Assembly: GCF_902167145.1 (NCBI RefSeq)
Contig: NC_050099.1
Coordinates: 15,266,434-15,330,433 of the forward strand
DNA: 64,000 nucleotides
From: Zea mays
Lineage: Eukaryota; Streptophyta; Magnoliopsida; Poales; Poaceae
Direction: 5' to 3'
The notes under the pieces are model-generated. The model had not been told where the DNA came from, made no database searches, and was given only the letters and a program-made list of their open reading frames with translations. Positions 1-11,874 of this stretch are shown here, piece after piece. Position 1 is the first letter of the stretch. The number at the start of each line of letters is the position of its first letter. A program made the position numbers and the translations under genes.

Positions 1-591
1 TAGCTCACGTCAGAGCGAGGCACGAAGCCGTAACAACCAAAATTATTGTGATACTGTTCCTTCCCAGTAGCCTTCGTTTCGTAAGACAGCTCATGCATAT
101 TGCAGAAGCATTGTGCACTTGGCTCCAGCCCTTGGCTTCTCACAGTCCAAATAAAAACCCCCATCCTGATGATGGCTTCGGGGGTAATCTGATGAAGAAA
201 AATTTCAAAGGTCTTCATCACTTCAACTAGAAATTTACTTAATGGGAACCGAAGCCCTGCCTTCATGAAGCTCCTGTAAACAACCACTTCATCTACTTCG
301 GGTGCAGGGGCGGCACTATCCCCTCCAACTCTCATAATGGAAATATCTCCCTTTCATAGCATCAATTTGACTCTGCTTAATGCATGATTTTCCGAAGATG
401 GTGTGACTCGGCCGCCAGGGCTGATTTTCGGCATCTTCGTCTTCACTTTCCACATCAAAGCTTCCGCTATCATTGGAATCTTCAGACAAACCAGCTAGCA
501 TTTCATTTATAATCTTCTCTGTGTTTGTCTTCTCTATGGCCTCGTAAAAACCAGCTAGAGCAGGATCAACAACCTTCTTCTCTTTAGCCAT
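1..591 (-). pseudogene. Antisense accessory gene of Gypsy I (PF04195-like), 5' part, frameshifted
   Basis: The first reading frame runs from an ATG at 591 down to a stop at 316 (91 codons), starting MAKEKK and continuing with an acidic Ser/Glu/Asp-rich stretch. Around position 340 the frame changes. In the new frame the minus strand continues to position 1 without a stop and contains the block FMKAGLRFPLSKFLVEVMK followed by HQITPEA. This resembles the same region of the antisense genes in Gypsy II and III (GLRLP...F..EVL..F...HQLTPNAV), which I place in the 'putative gypsy type transposon' family. A TATA box (TATAAATA) lies at 721-728 on the minus strand, about 130 bp upstream of the ATG. 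The function of this family is unknown. The gene is broken by the frameshift and cut off by the window edge. Confidence 0.7.
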
Positions 592-720
592 TTTGTGAGC
601 ACTTGTGCCAATGCCGAAGCTCACGAATCAAGCGAAATCTGACAGAGCAAGAAAATTCAAGCTTGAAAAAATAGCACAAGCGATTGAGATGGTGCATCAA
701 ATGCTTTCACTGTGGGTTCC

Positions 721-728
721 TATTTATA
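721..728 (-). promoter_or_regulatory. TATA box of the Gypsy I antisense gene
   Basis: TATAAATA on the minus strand, about 130 bp upstream of the ATG at 591. The equivalent genes in Gypsy II and III have boxes 165 bp and about 90-120 bp upstream, which supports a real promoter. Confidence 0.5.
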
Positions 729-887
729 TGCCCAGTGCATTGCAACTTGGCGGGCACTACATGCCATTGACTTTCGCTATTCTAGCGAAGGGAAGGTGTT
801 TTTTCGGACCTTCGGCTAAAGGCCTTCGTTCACGTTGCAGTCTGAATTTGTTAAATGCAAAAACAAATTAATACTGCGAGGGGCTAC

Positions 888-1573
888 TGTTGGGGGCCTT
901 CCTCTTCCGAAGGTCCTCAAAAACTTAACTAACATGTTTTTCAGTATAACATAGACTATTACAGGAGGCTTCGGCTTTGAGATGAAGGTGTGCATGGTAT
1001 GAAGGTGCGGTCTGAAGGAAGGACAAACTAGCTCCGAAGCTGTGGCTGAAGGAGCTTCGGCTTAACACGAGGATGATGGTGAAAGATGAAACTGACCTAA
1101 AGGAGAAAAGATGGCTTAGTCCCCGACAACTTGCTTTGTGGTCAACAGTAAATATCGGGGACATGAATGTAATTTTGTCCAGGCTGCGTCCTGTGGCTAT
1201 AAATAGATAAACAATAACACCGTACTGTTCACGCTGAATTGTAATCACGCTCGTGTCACTTCGGCTTTTTCACCTCCTGACAAGCCGAAGGTATAAATGT
1301 AATACAAATATCACTGATGTTTATCCATGTTTATAAAATAAAGAATATAAATAATCTAATAATCTGGAATGATTGTTTATATTCTTTTTGTGTTTCATAT
1401 GTCTCTATTTACATCTTGTTCACCGAAATGATGAATATATGTCCTTCATGACCTTCATCTGAAGATCATTATATTCCAAGGGAAAATAATGCTTCGAAGA
1501 ACGAAGGTCTCTAATCATTAACAATTGTGTTGCTTTGTTCTTGATGTATAGCATCCGAAAACAAGGACCAACG
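888..1573 (+). repeat. 3' LTR of Gypsy I
   Basis: The LTR starts TGTTGG immediately after the polypurine tract and ends at CCAACG, the near-complement of the start (expected CCAACA, one mutation). It contains a TATA-like box (CTATAAATAG near 1197) and an AATAAAG polyadenylation-like signal near 1337, in the order expected for U3-R-U5. The partner LTR and the target-site duplication cannot be checked here. The right boundary is the less certain one. Confidence 0.65.
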
Positions 1574-1826
1574 TAGCGATATCATGACCTATAGTAGGAA
1601 AACTATTCCTTGTCAGTCAGTTTTACTTCTTGCTACCTTGGGTACTCTGGTATCGTTACCACGATAAATATCAATCACGTTACGAGTTGATGATATATAC
1701 TTGAGTACCAGCAGTTCGATCCTGCTCGTAATACAAACCAACATGGATACATATCATCTCTACCGGCCCTGTTATAACCTGTAGTCTGTAGCCATACGAC
1801 ATGGGTGAATAAGTCAATTTCTCTAG
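1574..1826. other. Unassigned 253 bp between Gypsy I and the CACTA element
   Basis: No reading frame, inverted repeat or recognisable element. It is probably the older host or repeat sequence into which both neighbours inserted. Confidence 0.4.
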
Positions 1827-1829
1827 AAG

Positions 1830-2460
1830 CACAACCGGACACAGCTCCTTTGCCGAGTGCCTTAGGCACTCGGCAAAACCTAGAAAACACTCGGCAAACA
1901 CTTTGCCGAGTGTAACACTCAGCAAAGAACGCTCGGCGAACTGTCCATCGGCAACGTCCTTTTTGCCGAGTACTTTTTGTCGGGCACTCGGCAAAGAATT
2001 TGCCGAGTGCCATTTGGTACTCGGTAAAGAAAAGTCGTCATCACGGCGCCAAGTGACGGTGACGGATCCTTTGCCGAGTGTCTTCTTTGGTACTCGGCAA
2101 AGAGGCCAATTTTGCCGAGTGTCTGCTATCATGGCCCTCGGCAAAGACGGCTCCAGTGGGCCCCACCGCCAGTCCCTGTGCCGAGAGCTCTCGTAGGCAC
2201 TCGACAAAGGAAGGTTCTTTGTCGAGTGTCTAGTGGACTGGTTCTCGGCAAAGAGTCCTCCAGTGGGCCCCTTTGCCAGTCCCTTTGCTGAGTGCGCTGG
2301 GCGGCACTCGGCAAAGGTAGCTTCTTTGCCGAGTGCCTTGACCACAGCACTCGGCAAAGAAGGCTTTACCGGTTCCCAAGTGTCCTTCTTTGCCGAGTGC
2401 CATGGTCATAGCACTCGGCAAAGATACCCTTTGTCGAGTGTTACACTCGGCAAAGTGACC
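1830..2460 (-). repeat. CACTA 3' terminal inverted repeat and subterminal repeat cluster
   Basis: After the degenerate terminus come about 600 bp with many direct and inverted copies of TTTGCCGAGTG / CACTCGGCAAA, often as paired palindromes with a short spacer. In En/Spm the subterminal repeats are binding sites for the TnpA protein; that these play the same role is inference. Confidence 0.85.
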
Positions 2461-2676
2461 AGGAAGTCCCCTTTTTATTTGTTTTTGTTGTTCCATCCAA
2501 ACAAACAAAAGATATATATCATTCACATCACATTTTATATCATTCGCATCACAGAATCAACACATTTATCATCAACACCATATATATCACAAATATCACC
2601 ACATAAATCAGGTTTCACAGCACATAAGTCTCACTAAGTATCTCACAAGACCAAGTATAACTAACATCACAAACAC

Positions 2677-4769
2677 TCACAAATATAAGTCTAGATCATC
2701 ACAAAACAGGTCATCAACGAGGTGGGCATCTGGACTGGTTCGGCGAAGGGCTGGACGAAGTGTGAGGGTTGTTCGACGCCGCCGATTGACCCTGCACAGA
2801 GAAGAGATTGCATGTGTGAGAACATATGAATATATATCATGCAGTACTAAAATTTTGATACTCACAGGAGTAGTGAACTCAGCAGGGTCAGCTACAGGGA
2901 ACAACGAAGGTGGTGGAGCATGACCCTGTGCGGCGCCAAGGCTCTGCATGTACGCGAACATCTCCACCATCCTCTTCTCCAGCTCCTCACGTTGCCTCCT
3001 CTCATCATCTAGCTGAGTCTGTAATATTTCGCCCTAATGTTACGATAATGCAAAGAGAAGATATATAATAATCAATGAACGATGAATAGATAAGGAATAA
3101 CCTGGAGTTGCTGGATACGATGTTGTGAGTTGTCCTGCCGAGGTCGTATGGCTAGGCTCGCGCTCGTGCTCCTTGCTCGCACCTGAGATAGAGTGGGAGT
3201 GGAGGACGAGTCGATTGCCCCGTCGGCAATCCAGTACCGCCCATGCCTCTTGCCTCCTCCGACCCTCATGAGGACATCTTCGTCGATGTCCTCGGTCCTT
3301 GGATCGTAATCTGGCCCATGGACCTCCTTGGCCATGGCGGTGTACTCACTGAGGCGGCTGTGGACGGTGGGGTTGGTGTACGCCTCGGGCCCGTCATCCG
3401 GGTTGTAGGTGACGTCGGACGTCGCCTTCCCCTTGTGGGCCATAGCATATGCCGAGAAGATGGAGCAAGGTGCGCCACCATGTGCCGCTGACTGTGAGAA
3501 AACCAACGAGATGGTTAGAAATCATGTCTAATCGAAAGTTATATACCTAAATAAAAAAGAGCGCCTACCCATGCTTCCGCGTATTTGCCCAGGCTGCGGC
3601 TGCGTTGATGGTGGGAGGGACCTTGCATCATCAAACGTCGTTCCCGGCTAGCGTTGTGTGCCTCGTCCCACTCAGCCGAGCACCACCTCTGCACCATCTG
3701 CTCCCAGCACTCAGGATGTGGGGCGCACTAATAAGGAATCATCTAAAAAAATACAAGTACACGGCATATCAGAAGATAAAATTAAGCATATTTAGTACCA
3801 ATAATAAAGTTTTGTATTTACCTGCAAGTACTGGTCCGAAGTCAATGACATGGTTCGGGCGTCCTTCTTGCTCACCTTCTCCCCAAGGACGGAGCCATGG
3901 TAAGTGACGATGGCCTGGATGCGCGCCTCGTAGTGCATGTCCACGACGAGCTTCTTACAGCTCGTGGTAGCCACCACATCCACCCTGGCCTCGTATCCAG
4001 CCTCGCATCTGAAGAAATCCTACATACAAAGACGATGTATCCATATATTATTTCAAGAATATGCAACAAATGCGACTTATTAAACAATATAGTGCGAGGA
4101 AGACTTACCCACAGCTCTTGCTTCACCCGCTCCGCCTTGTTGTTGAATTCTCTGCCGTCCCGATCTACTGCATCGGGGGCGACGACGTAGTGGTCGAAGG
4201 TGTAGGCTGGGCTCGTCACTCCGGCGTACTCGACAAGTCCAGGGAAGTGTTCCCTGCATAGAAGTCCGAGGATGCCATTAGGGAGGCGGCCGTGACCCCC
4301 TGCACTCTCCAAAACCATCCAAGACCTGTCCAAGTGATTAAGATAAAGTATTAGTTTCTATTATTAATTTGAACATATAATATGAAAAAGCAGCAACAAC
4401 ATCTAAAGTTACCTACCTCTCTCCATCGAGTCGTATCAGCGGACGTCTGTCACGAAGTATGGGTCGCTGAGGGAGACTCGCGGGACCTCGCAGGTAGATG
4501 CTCCTCGAACCTGAGGAGCCAGAACCTGAGACGTCCTGCTGAGCGGCGTCGTCGTCGTCGTCCTGCTACGCCGCATCGCCGTCGTCCTGCTGCGCCGCAT
4601 CGACAGCGGCTTGCTGCTCCACCTGTTGCTGTACGGCGTCGTCCTGCTGCGCCTCCTCCTCCGTCCTACGGGTGCTCCTCCTCCCCCTCCCCCTCCCCCT
4701 CCTCGTCCTCGTCCCACCGCCCACCATCTTTGTCCAACAACCTGCAATTAAGAGTAAGCAATTAAGCAC
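2677..4769 (-). pseudogene. CACTA tnpA-like gene (plant transposase, Transposase_24 type), multi-exon, decayed
   Basis: Several minus-strand coding blocks follow each other as exons. The first (about 4769-4436) is Arg-rich and then Gln/Asp-rich with an in-frame stop. The next (about 4333-4110) contains HFPGLVEYAG and NNKAERVKQELW. Another (about 4015-3840) contains VVATTSCKKLVVDMHYEARIQ and SKKDART. A block near 3506-3110 contains YNPDDGPEAYTNPTVHSRLS and DVLMRVGGGKRHGRYWIADG, then a short Glu/Arg stretch and MVEMFAYMQSLGAAQG (about 2970). This order matches plant Ptta/En/Spm transposases (Transposase_24), which bind the element's ends. It lies downstream of the tnp2 gene, as in other CACTA elements. 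Exon borders are approximate, and stops in the first and third-quarter blocks make a working product unlikely. Confidence 0.7.
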
Positions 4770-6581
4770 AGATAAAAAAATATGTATTTAGAAACATATG
4801 CAAAATAAATGAAATATAGCATTACATCGGTTAAAAATAATCTTCATATGTGTCCGGGTTAGCCGGATCATAAGTGTCATCATCACTATCAACCATTTCA
4901 TAGTCAACACCATCTGAAGGCGCAATTTTGTCATTGGCATTGCCTTCAAGCATTTCTAAGTCATTCTCATTTTGCACCTCATCATCCTCCTCATCAACAA
5001 CCATTTCAATATCTACTTCCATTCCGATCGCTTCGGTTAAGTCTATCTCAAATCGCCAATCCGATCGCACGTAAGAGCAACTTCAAATGACAAACTAAGC
5101 ATGTACCTTACGTTTAAACCAGGAAATGAAATCGGGCAATCCATTTCCCGCACCCTTTCTAAGAAGGGTATCATATTCCTGTGGAGTTGGGTCCCTTGAT
5201 CGACGCCAGAATTCATGAAGAAATTGCTCCATGTATGGCGTCACCTCTTCAAGGTTGGTCAATACATATAGCATGATATGGCGCCACTCCTCATGTCTCA
5301 GGGTCTTGGTGGTCGAACCACTCGCGCTTCCGAGTTGCCCTCGAAAAATGCTGAGGTTCGATTCATTGCCACCATCATTGTAACGAGGGGGTGGATTATG
5401 CACGCTCGGCAGTTTGTCACCATAGTAAGTTGTTGTGAAGTTTGACACCTCGTCCAGTATGTATGCCTCTGCAATGGAAGCCTCGATTTTGCATTTATTT
5501 CTACATTTCTTTCTGACAGTCTTTAGACATCTCTCGATTGGATAGCACCAACGTCCCTGCACGGGCCCCCCCATTCGTGCCTCATACAGGAGATGAAGAA
5601 TCAAATGCTGCATCGGATTGAAGAAGCCGGGTGGAAAGATCTTCTCCAACTTACACAGTAACACGGGTGCCATCCTTTCCAAGTCTGCAATCATGGTCCA
5701 AGCTAACTATTTTGCACAAAGCTGGCGAAAGAAATAGCTCAACTCTACAAGCGCTAGCCAGACATGCTCAGGGACATAGCCTCGAACCATCGCCGGAAGA
5801 ATTCGTTCAATCCATATGTGGAAGTCATGACTCTTCATCCCTAAGACTCGCAGAGTAGATAAGTTCACCCCCTACTAAGGTTAGCTGCATACCCATCAGG
5901 GAACATTAACATCTTGATCCAATGTAGTACTTCCTTCCTCTAGGCCCTGCTCAGGACGAAATCGGCCTTAGGCCTTCTCCATGTCTTTCCACCACTAGGC
6001 GGCTTCATCTCTTGGTTTGGTCTATCACATAACTCTGCCAGATCCACTCTTGCCTTTACGTTATCCTTTGACTTATCAGGAATCTCCATAATTGTTGCTC
6101 AAAGTGCCTCGGCGACATTCTTTTCAGTGTCCATCACGTCAATGTTGTGTGGAAGGAGCAGGTCATCATAATAGGGGAGCCGAGTCAAGCCCGACTTATG
6201 TGTCCACATATGTTGCTCACCATATCCCACAAAACCACCTTTTGGGTTGGCCACGAGACCATCTATCTGTTGGCGAACTTCAGCACCAGTCATCATTGCA
6301 GGTGGGCGGTCTGTCACCGTGACACCTTTCGTAAAGTTCTTGATGTCTAGTCGGAATGCATGGTCAGGAGAGAGAAATTGTCGATGTTTATCGAATGACG
6401 AATATTTGCCACCCTTCTTCAACCAAATGAAACTAAGAGCTTCCTTGCAAACTGGGCATGGGAACTTACCGTGAACACACCAGGCGCAAAATAGCCCATA
6501 CGCCGGAAAGTCATGCATGGAGTACTGGTACCAAACATGCATTTTGAAGTTTGTCTTTGTAGCTCGGTCGTACGTCCATAC

Positions 6582-7866
6582 TGAGAGCACCTAGAGGGGG
6601 GGGGGTGAATAGGTGATCCTGTAAAAACTTCAAACTTAAGCCACAAAAACTTGTTAAGTGTTAGCACGATTATTGCCAAGTGGCTAAGGTGAAGTCTCAA
6701 CAATCTCAACAAAACACAGTACCACAAGAGAATCAAGCACAGAGTGACACAGTGGTTTTATCCCGTGGTTCGGCCAAGACCAACGCTTGCCTACTCCACG
6801 TTGTGGCGTCCCAACGAACGAGGGTTGCAATCAACCCCTCTCAAGCGGTCCAAAGACCCACTTGAATACCACGGTGTTTTGTTTTCCTTTCACTATCCCG
6901 TTTGCAAGGAATCTCCACAAATTGGAGTCTCTTGCCCTTACAAGTATATGATCACAAATGAAACACAGAGTAAGGGAGGGAAGCAACACACACAAATCCA
7001 CAGCAAAAGCGCACACACACGGCCAAGAATCAAGCTCACAAGACTATCTCAGAGTTCTCACTTAGAACAGAGCTCGAATCACTTAGAAACACAAACGAAT
7101 GCGCAGAGACTTAGTGTGGATGATCAAGAATGCTCAAAGGTTGCTTGTGTGTCTCCTCCATGCGCCTAGGGGCTCCTTTTATAGCCCCAAGGCAGCTAGG
7201 AGCCGTTGAGAGCAAATCCGGAAGGCCATCTTTGCCTTCTGTCGTCGGGGGCACCGGACAGTCCGGTGCACACCGGACACTGTCCGGTGCCCGATTTGTT
7301 TCCTTAAACGGCGAAGACGACCGTTGCAGACCGTTGGCAGATCTGGCTCTGTTGGCGCACCGGACATGTCCGGTGCACACCGGACAGTCCGGTGCCGTCT
7401 TCCGACCGTTGGCTCGGCCACGTGTCCCGCGCGGATTGCGCGGCCGACCGTTGGCCCTGGCCGACCGTTGGCTCACCGGACAGTCCGGTGCACACCGGAC
7501 AGTCCGGTGAATTTTAGCCGTACGCCGCCGGCCAATTTCCCGAGAGCGGCCAGTTCGAGTCGCGCCAGCCTGGCACACCGGACACTGTCCGGTGCACACC
7601 GGACAGTCCGGTGCTCCAGACCGAGCTGGGTCTTCGCAGCACACAGCCAAGTCCCTTCTCCTTTTCTCTATTCTTCTTCTTTCTGTTTCTAACACTTAGA
7701 CAGATATATTAGTACTTAAAACCAATGTACTAAGGCTTAGAAACATACCTTTACTTCATGATTTTCACCTTGTTCATCCATGTACATAAATTCCCAATTA
7801 AGCACATGTGTTGGCACTCAATCACCAAAATACATAGAAATGGCCCAAGGGCACATTTCCCTTTCA
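6582..7866 (-). repeat. 3' LTR of Copia 1
   Basis: Starts TGAGAGCACC and ends CTTTCA on the plus strand; 1285 bp. It matches 14304-15586 almost perfectly. Reading frames inside it (for example 7111-7695) are repeated identically in the other LTR and follow the palindromic repeats, so they are not genes. Confidence 0.95.
7252..7613. promoter_or_regulatory. Array of eight CACCGGACA/TGTCCGGTG palindromes in the Copia 1 3' LTR
   Basis: Near-perfect palindromes of 17-19 bp (CACCGGACAGTCCGGTG and variants with one or two extra central bases) lie at 7252-7268, 7271-7289, 7358-7375, 7378-7394, 7474-7490, 7493-7509, 7576-7594 and 7597-7613. They often occur in pairs 2-3 bp apart. The same array is at 14972-15333 in the other LTR. 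Palindromic motifs in Sirevirus LTRs have been described as conserved regulatory sequences; the protein that binds these is not known to me. Confidence 0.8.
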
Positions 7867-8660
7867 ATCTCCCCCTTTTTGGTGATTTATGCCAACACAA
7901 CATAAAGCAACTAGAACAAGTGCAAACTCACTTCAAATAAAATAAATTTAAGTTTTATTCACTTTTGGCATATATGGATCATCCTTTGCCACCACTTGGT
8001 TTGTTTTTGTAAATCAAACTCAAATCTCTATCTCTAAGTCAAACACACATGTTGAAGTATAAAGAGAGTCATTCCAAAAGAGATTGATCAAAGATTTCAA
8101 AAACTCCCCCTTTTTCCCATAATCAACACTTCTCCCCACAAGAAGCCAACTTTTGAAAATAGAGACAATAAGAGACAATAAAAGCTTTTGACAAAACAAA
8201 AACTCTATTCTACTATTTTCAAAATCTCTCAAGTGGTAGCTGATCCATTTATCACTTTGGCCTTTATTTTCTCCCCCTTTGGCATCAAGCACCAAAACGG
8301 GATCAATCTTGGCCCTTTAACCCCATTGCCTCACCAAAGTCTTCAATTAAGAGCAAATGGCAATAAGATTTCATGAGATGAACTTGGAATTAGTTACCCT
8401 CTCATCGGAGTGCAGTGGAAGTCTTTCATGGTCCAAGTCCACCTTTTCCTTTTCAATCCTCCTTCGAGACTAAATTATCAAACTCAAGCACAAGGTTAGT
8501 CTCAAAGGGTCAAGTTGTAACAAATCTCCCCCTAAACATGTGCATCACTTTGCAACGGACTTGTGAGGTCCAGGGAGGGTTTGTACAACTTGAGCACCAC
8601 AATAAGCAACAAAATGCAGAATGAACCTGATCAAATGCATAAACACATGTATGCTACAAT
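7867..8660 (-). other. Copia 1 pol-to-3' LTR spacer with multiple polypurine tracts
   Basis: No env-like frame is present. On the minus strand, AAAAAGGGGGAGAT directly abuts the LTR (7867-7880) and similar G-rich tracts recur at about 8104-8115, 8271-8280 and 8523-8531. Repeated polypurine tracts upstream of the 3' LTR are an established feature of Sireviruses. Confidence 0.75.
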
Positions 8661-11600
8661 TCAATCCAAGTTCCGCGAATCTAAGACATTTAGCTCACTA
8701 CGCAGCCTGCAAAAGGTCTTCTCATCTAGAGGCTTGGTAAAGATATCGGCTAGCTGGTTCTCGGTGCTAACATGAAACACTTCGATATCTCCCTTTTGCT
8801 GGTGGTCTCTCAAAAAGTGATGCCGGATGTCTATGTGCTTTGTGCGGCTGTGTTCAACAGGATTTTCCGCCATGCGGATAGCACTCTCATTATCACATAG
8901 GAGTGGGACTTTGCTCAGATTGTAGCCAAAGTCCCTGAGGGTTTGCCTCATCCAAAGTAGTTGCGCGCAACACTGTCCTGCGGCAACATACTCGGCCTCA
9001 GCGGTGGATAGGGCAACGGAAGTTTGTTTCTTAGAGTTCCATGACACCAGGGACCTTCCTAAGAATTGGCACGTCCCCGATGTACTCTTCCTATCGACCT
9101 TACATCCAGCATAGTCGGAGTCTGAGTATCCAACTAAGTCAAAGGTAGACCCCTTTGGATACCAGAGCCCGAAGCAAGGCGTAGCAACCAAATATCTAAG
9201 AATTCGCTTCACCGCCACTAAGTGACACTCCTTAGGATCGGATTGAAATCTAGCACACATGCATACGCTAAGCATAATATCCGGTCTACTAGCACATAAG
9301 TAAAGCAAAGAACCTATCATTGACCGGTATGCTTTTTGATCAACGGACTTACCTCCTTTGTTGAGGTCGGTGTGTCCGTCGGTCCCCATCGGAGTCTTTG
9401 CGGGCTTGGCGTCCTTCATCCCAAACCGCTTTAGCAGATCTTGCGTGTACTTCGTTTGGGAGATGAAGGTGCCGTCCTTGAGTTGCTTCACTTGGAACCC
9501 AAGGAAGTAGTTCAACTCGCCCATCATCGACATCTCGAATTTCTGCGTCATCACCCTGCTAAACTCTTCACAAGACTTTTGGTTAGTAGAACCAAATATT
9601 ATGTCATCGACATAAATTTGGCACACAAACAAATCACCATCACATGTTTTTGTAAAAAGAGTTGGATCGGCTTTCCCAACCTTGAAAGCATTAGCAATTA
9701 AAAAGTCTCTAAGGCATTCATACCATGCTCTTGGGGCTTGCTTAAGTCCATAGAGCGCCTTAGAGAGCTTACACACATGGTCGGGGTACCGTTCATCCTC
9801 GAAGCCAGGGGGTTGCTCCACGTACACCTCCTCCTTGATTGGCCCGTTGAGGAAAGCGCTCTTCACATCCATTTGAAACAACCTGAAAGAATGGTGAGCG
9901 GCATATGCTAGCAAGATTCGAATTGACTCTAGCCTAGCCACAGGAGCAAAGGTCTCCTCGAAATCCAAACCTGCGACTTGGGCATAACCTTTTGCCACAA
10001 GTCGAGCCTTGTTCCTCGTCACCACCCCGTGCTCGTCCTGTTTGTTGCGGAACACCCACTTGGTTCCCACAACATTTTGCTTCGGACGAGGCACCAGTGT
10101 CCAAACTTCATTGCGCTTGAAGTTGTTTAACTCCTCTTGCATGGCCAACACCCAGTCCGGATCTAGCAAGGCCTCTTCTACCCTGAAAGGCTCAATAGAA
10201 GAGACAAAGGAGTAATGCTCACAAAAATTAACTAATCGAGATCGAGTAGTTACTCCCTTGCTAATGTCACCCAGAATTTGGTCGACGGGATGATCCCTTT
10301 GAATCATTGCTCGAACTTGGGTTGGAGGTGCCGGTTGCACTTCTTCCTCCATCACTTGATTATCTTGTGCTCCCCCTTGATCAAGCGCCTCCACTTGAGG
10401 TACCTGTTCGTCATCTTTGGTTGGGGGATGCACCATAGTTGAGGAAGAAGGTTGATCTCGTTCATCTTGTTCCTGTGGCCGTACTTCTCCAATCGCCATG
10501 GTCCGTATAGCGGCTGTCGGAACATCTTCTTCATCTACATCATCACAATCAACAACTTGCTCTCTTGGAGAGCCATTAGTCTCATCAAATACAACGTCGC
10601 TAGAGACTTCAACCAAACCCGATGATTTGTTGAAGACTCTATACGCCTTTGTATTTGAGTCATAACCTAACAAGAACCCTTCTACAGCTTTGGGAGCAAA
10701 CTTAGAATTTCTACCCTTCTTCACTAGAATGTAGCATTTACTCCCAAATACAAGAAAGTACGATACATTGGGTTTGTTACCGGTTAGTAGCTCATACGAC
10801 GTCTTCTTGAGGAGGCGATGAAGGTAGACCCTGTTGATGGCGTGGCACGCCGTGTTCACGGCTTCCGTCCAAAAGCACTCGGGGGTCTTGAACTCTCCTA
10901 GCATCGTCCTCGCCATGTCGATGAGCGTCCTGTTCTTCCTCTCTACCACACCATTTTGCTGTGGTGTGTAGGGAGCGGAGAACTCGTGCTTGATCCCTTC
11001 CTCTTCAAGGAACTCCTCCACTTGAAGGTTCTTGAACTCGGACCCGTTGTCGCTTCTTATCTTTTTCACTTTGAGCTCAAACTCATTTTGAGCTCTCCTG
11101 AGGAAGCGTTTGAGGGTCCCTTGGGTTTCAGATTTATCCTGCAAAAAGAACACCCAAGTGAAGCGGGAAAAATCATCAACAATAACTAGACCATACTTAC
11201 TTCCCCCTATGCTTAGATAGGCGACGGGTCCGAAGAGATCCATATGCAGCAGCTCCAGGGGTCTTGAAGTGGTCATCACATTCTTGCTGTGATGCGCTCC
11301 TCCCACCTGTTTCCCTGCTTGACAAGCTGCACAAGGTCTATCTTTTTCGAAATGAACATTGGTTAGACCTATCACATGTTCTCCCTTTAGAAGCTTGTGG
11401 AGGTTCTTCATCCCCACATGTGCTAAGCGGCGATGCCACAGCCAGCCCATGCAAGTCTTAGCCATTAAGCATGCATCTAGACCGGCCTCTTCTTTTGCAA
11501 AATCAACTAAATAAAGTTTGCCGTCTAATACACCCTTAAAAGCTAGTGAACCATCACTTCTTCTAAAGACAGACACATCTACATTTGTAAATAGACAGTT

Positions 11601-11867
11601 ATATCCCATATTGCACAATTGACTAACAGATAGTAAATTATATCCTAGTGACTCTACTAAAAACACATTAGAGATAGAGTGCTCATTAGAAATTGCAATT
11701 TTACCTAACCCTTTTACCTTGCCTTGATTCCCATCACCGAATATGATTGAATCTTGGGAATCCTTATTCTTGACGTAGGAGGTGAACATCTTCTTCTCCC
11801 CCGTCATATGGTTTGTGCATCCGCTGTCGATAATCCAGCTTGAACCCCCGGATGCATAAACCTGCAA
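8661..11867 (-). CDS. pol: Copia 1 pol polyprotein (protease, integrase, reverse transcriptase, RNase H)
   Basis: An open frame of 1068 codons. In order: aspartic protease motif DSG (in [11 protein letters not shown], about residue 16); the zinc-binding pre-integrase region (HRRLAH ... CAACQAGK); integrase core with [15 protein letters not shown] and the E of [11 protein letters not shown]; reverse transcriptase with [10 protein letters not shown] and the catalytic YVDD; and RNase H with [15 protein letters not shown] and CDNESA. All the catalytic residues I looked for are present. The frame is +1 relative to gag, whose stop lies at 11875-11877, so translation probably depends on a recoding event or on reading through from gag. 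The first Met is a convenience of the frame, not a proven start; the true protease starts slightly upstream. Confidence 0.92.
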   Translation of the reverse strand: MQVYASGGSSWIIDSGCTNHMTGEKKMFTSYVKNKDSQDSIIFGDGNQGKVKGLGKIAISNEHSISNVFLVESLGYNLLSVSQLCNMGYNCLFTNVDVSVFRRSDGSLAFKGVLDGKLYLVDFAKEEAGLDACLMAKTCMGWLWHRRLAHVGMKNLHKLLKGEHVIGLTNVHFEKDRPCAACQAGKQVGGAHHSKNVMTTSRPLELLHMDLFGPVAYLSIGGSKYGLVIVDDFSRFTWVFFLQDKSETQGTLKRFLRRAQNEFELKVKKIRSDNGSEFKNLQVEEFLEEEGIKHEFSAPYTPQQNGVVERKNRTLIDMARTMLGEFKTPECFWTEAVNTACHAINRVYLHRLLKKTSYELLTGNKPNVSYFLVFGSKCYILVKKGRNSKFAPKAVEGFLLGYDSNTKAYRVFNKSSGLVEVSSDVVFDETNGSPREQVVDCDDVDEEDVPTAAIRTMAIGEVRPQEQDERDQPSSSTMVHPPTKDDEQVPQVEALDQGGAQDNQVMEEEVQPAPPTQVRAMIQRDHPVDQILGDISKGVTTRSRLVNFCEHYSFVSSIEPFRVEEALLDPDWVLAMQEELNNFKRNEVWTLVPRPKQNVVGTKWVFRNKQDEHGVVTRNKARLVAKGYAQVAGLDFEETFAPVARLESIRILLAYAAHHSFRLFQMDVKSAFLNGPIKEEVYVEQPPGFEDERYPDHVCKLSKALYGLKQAPRAWYECLRDFLIANAFKVGKADPTLFTKTCDGDLFVCQIYVDDIIFGSTNQKSCEEFSRVMTQKFEMSMMGELNYFLGFQVKQLKDGTFISQTKYTQDLLKRFGMKDAKPAKTPMGTDGHTDLNKGGKSVDQKAYRSMIGSLLYLCASRPDIMLSVCMCARFQSDPKECHLVAVKRILRYLVATPCFGLWYPKGSTFDLVGYSDSDYAGCKVDRKSTSGTCQFLGRSLVSWNSKKQTSVALSTAEAEYVAAGQCCAQLLWMRQTLRDFGYNLSKVPLLCDNESAIRMAENPVEHSRTKHIDIRHHFLRDHQQKGDIEVFHVSTENQLADIFTKPLDEKTFCRLRSELNVLDSRNLD

Positions 11868-11874
11868 GGCAAAT

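Larger units (their letters stand above)
1..887 (+). mobile_element. Gypsy I: 3' internal end of a Tat-lineage Ty3/Gypsy retrotransposon (truncated by window)
   Basis: This is the non-coding (sense) 3' internal part of an LTR retrotransposon whose 5' end lies outside the window. A purine-rich tract (GCGAGGGG, about 876-883) sits directly before the TG start of the LTR at 888, as a polypurine tract should, so the element reads on the plus strand. No sense gag or pol remains in the window. The opposite strand carries an extra gene (see 1-591), which is characteristic of the Tat lineage. Repeated CTTCGG/GAAGG words are typical of several maize Gypsy families, but I do not assign a family name. 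Confidence 0.75.

Noticed and set aside
1675..2637. Several overlapping frames on both strands
   Set aside because: They are translations of the CACTA subterminal repeats (repeated LPSA, ALGK, FAEC words), not genes.
7111..7695. A 194-codon frame repeated at 14831-15415
   Set aside because: It is inside both Copia 1 LTRs and encodes only the palindromic repeat (HRTVRCAPD words). Identity between LTRs reflects recent duplication, not coding constraint.
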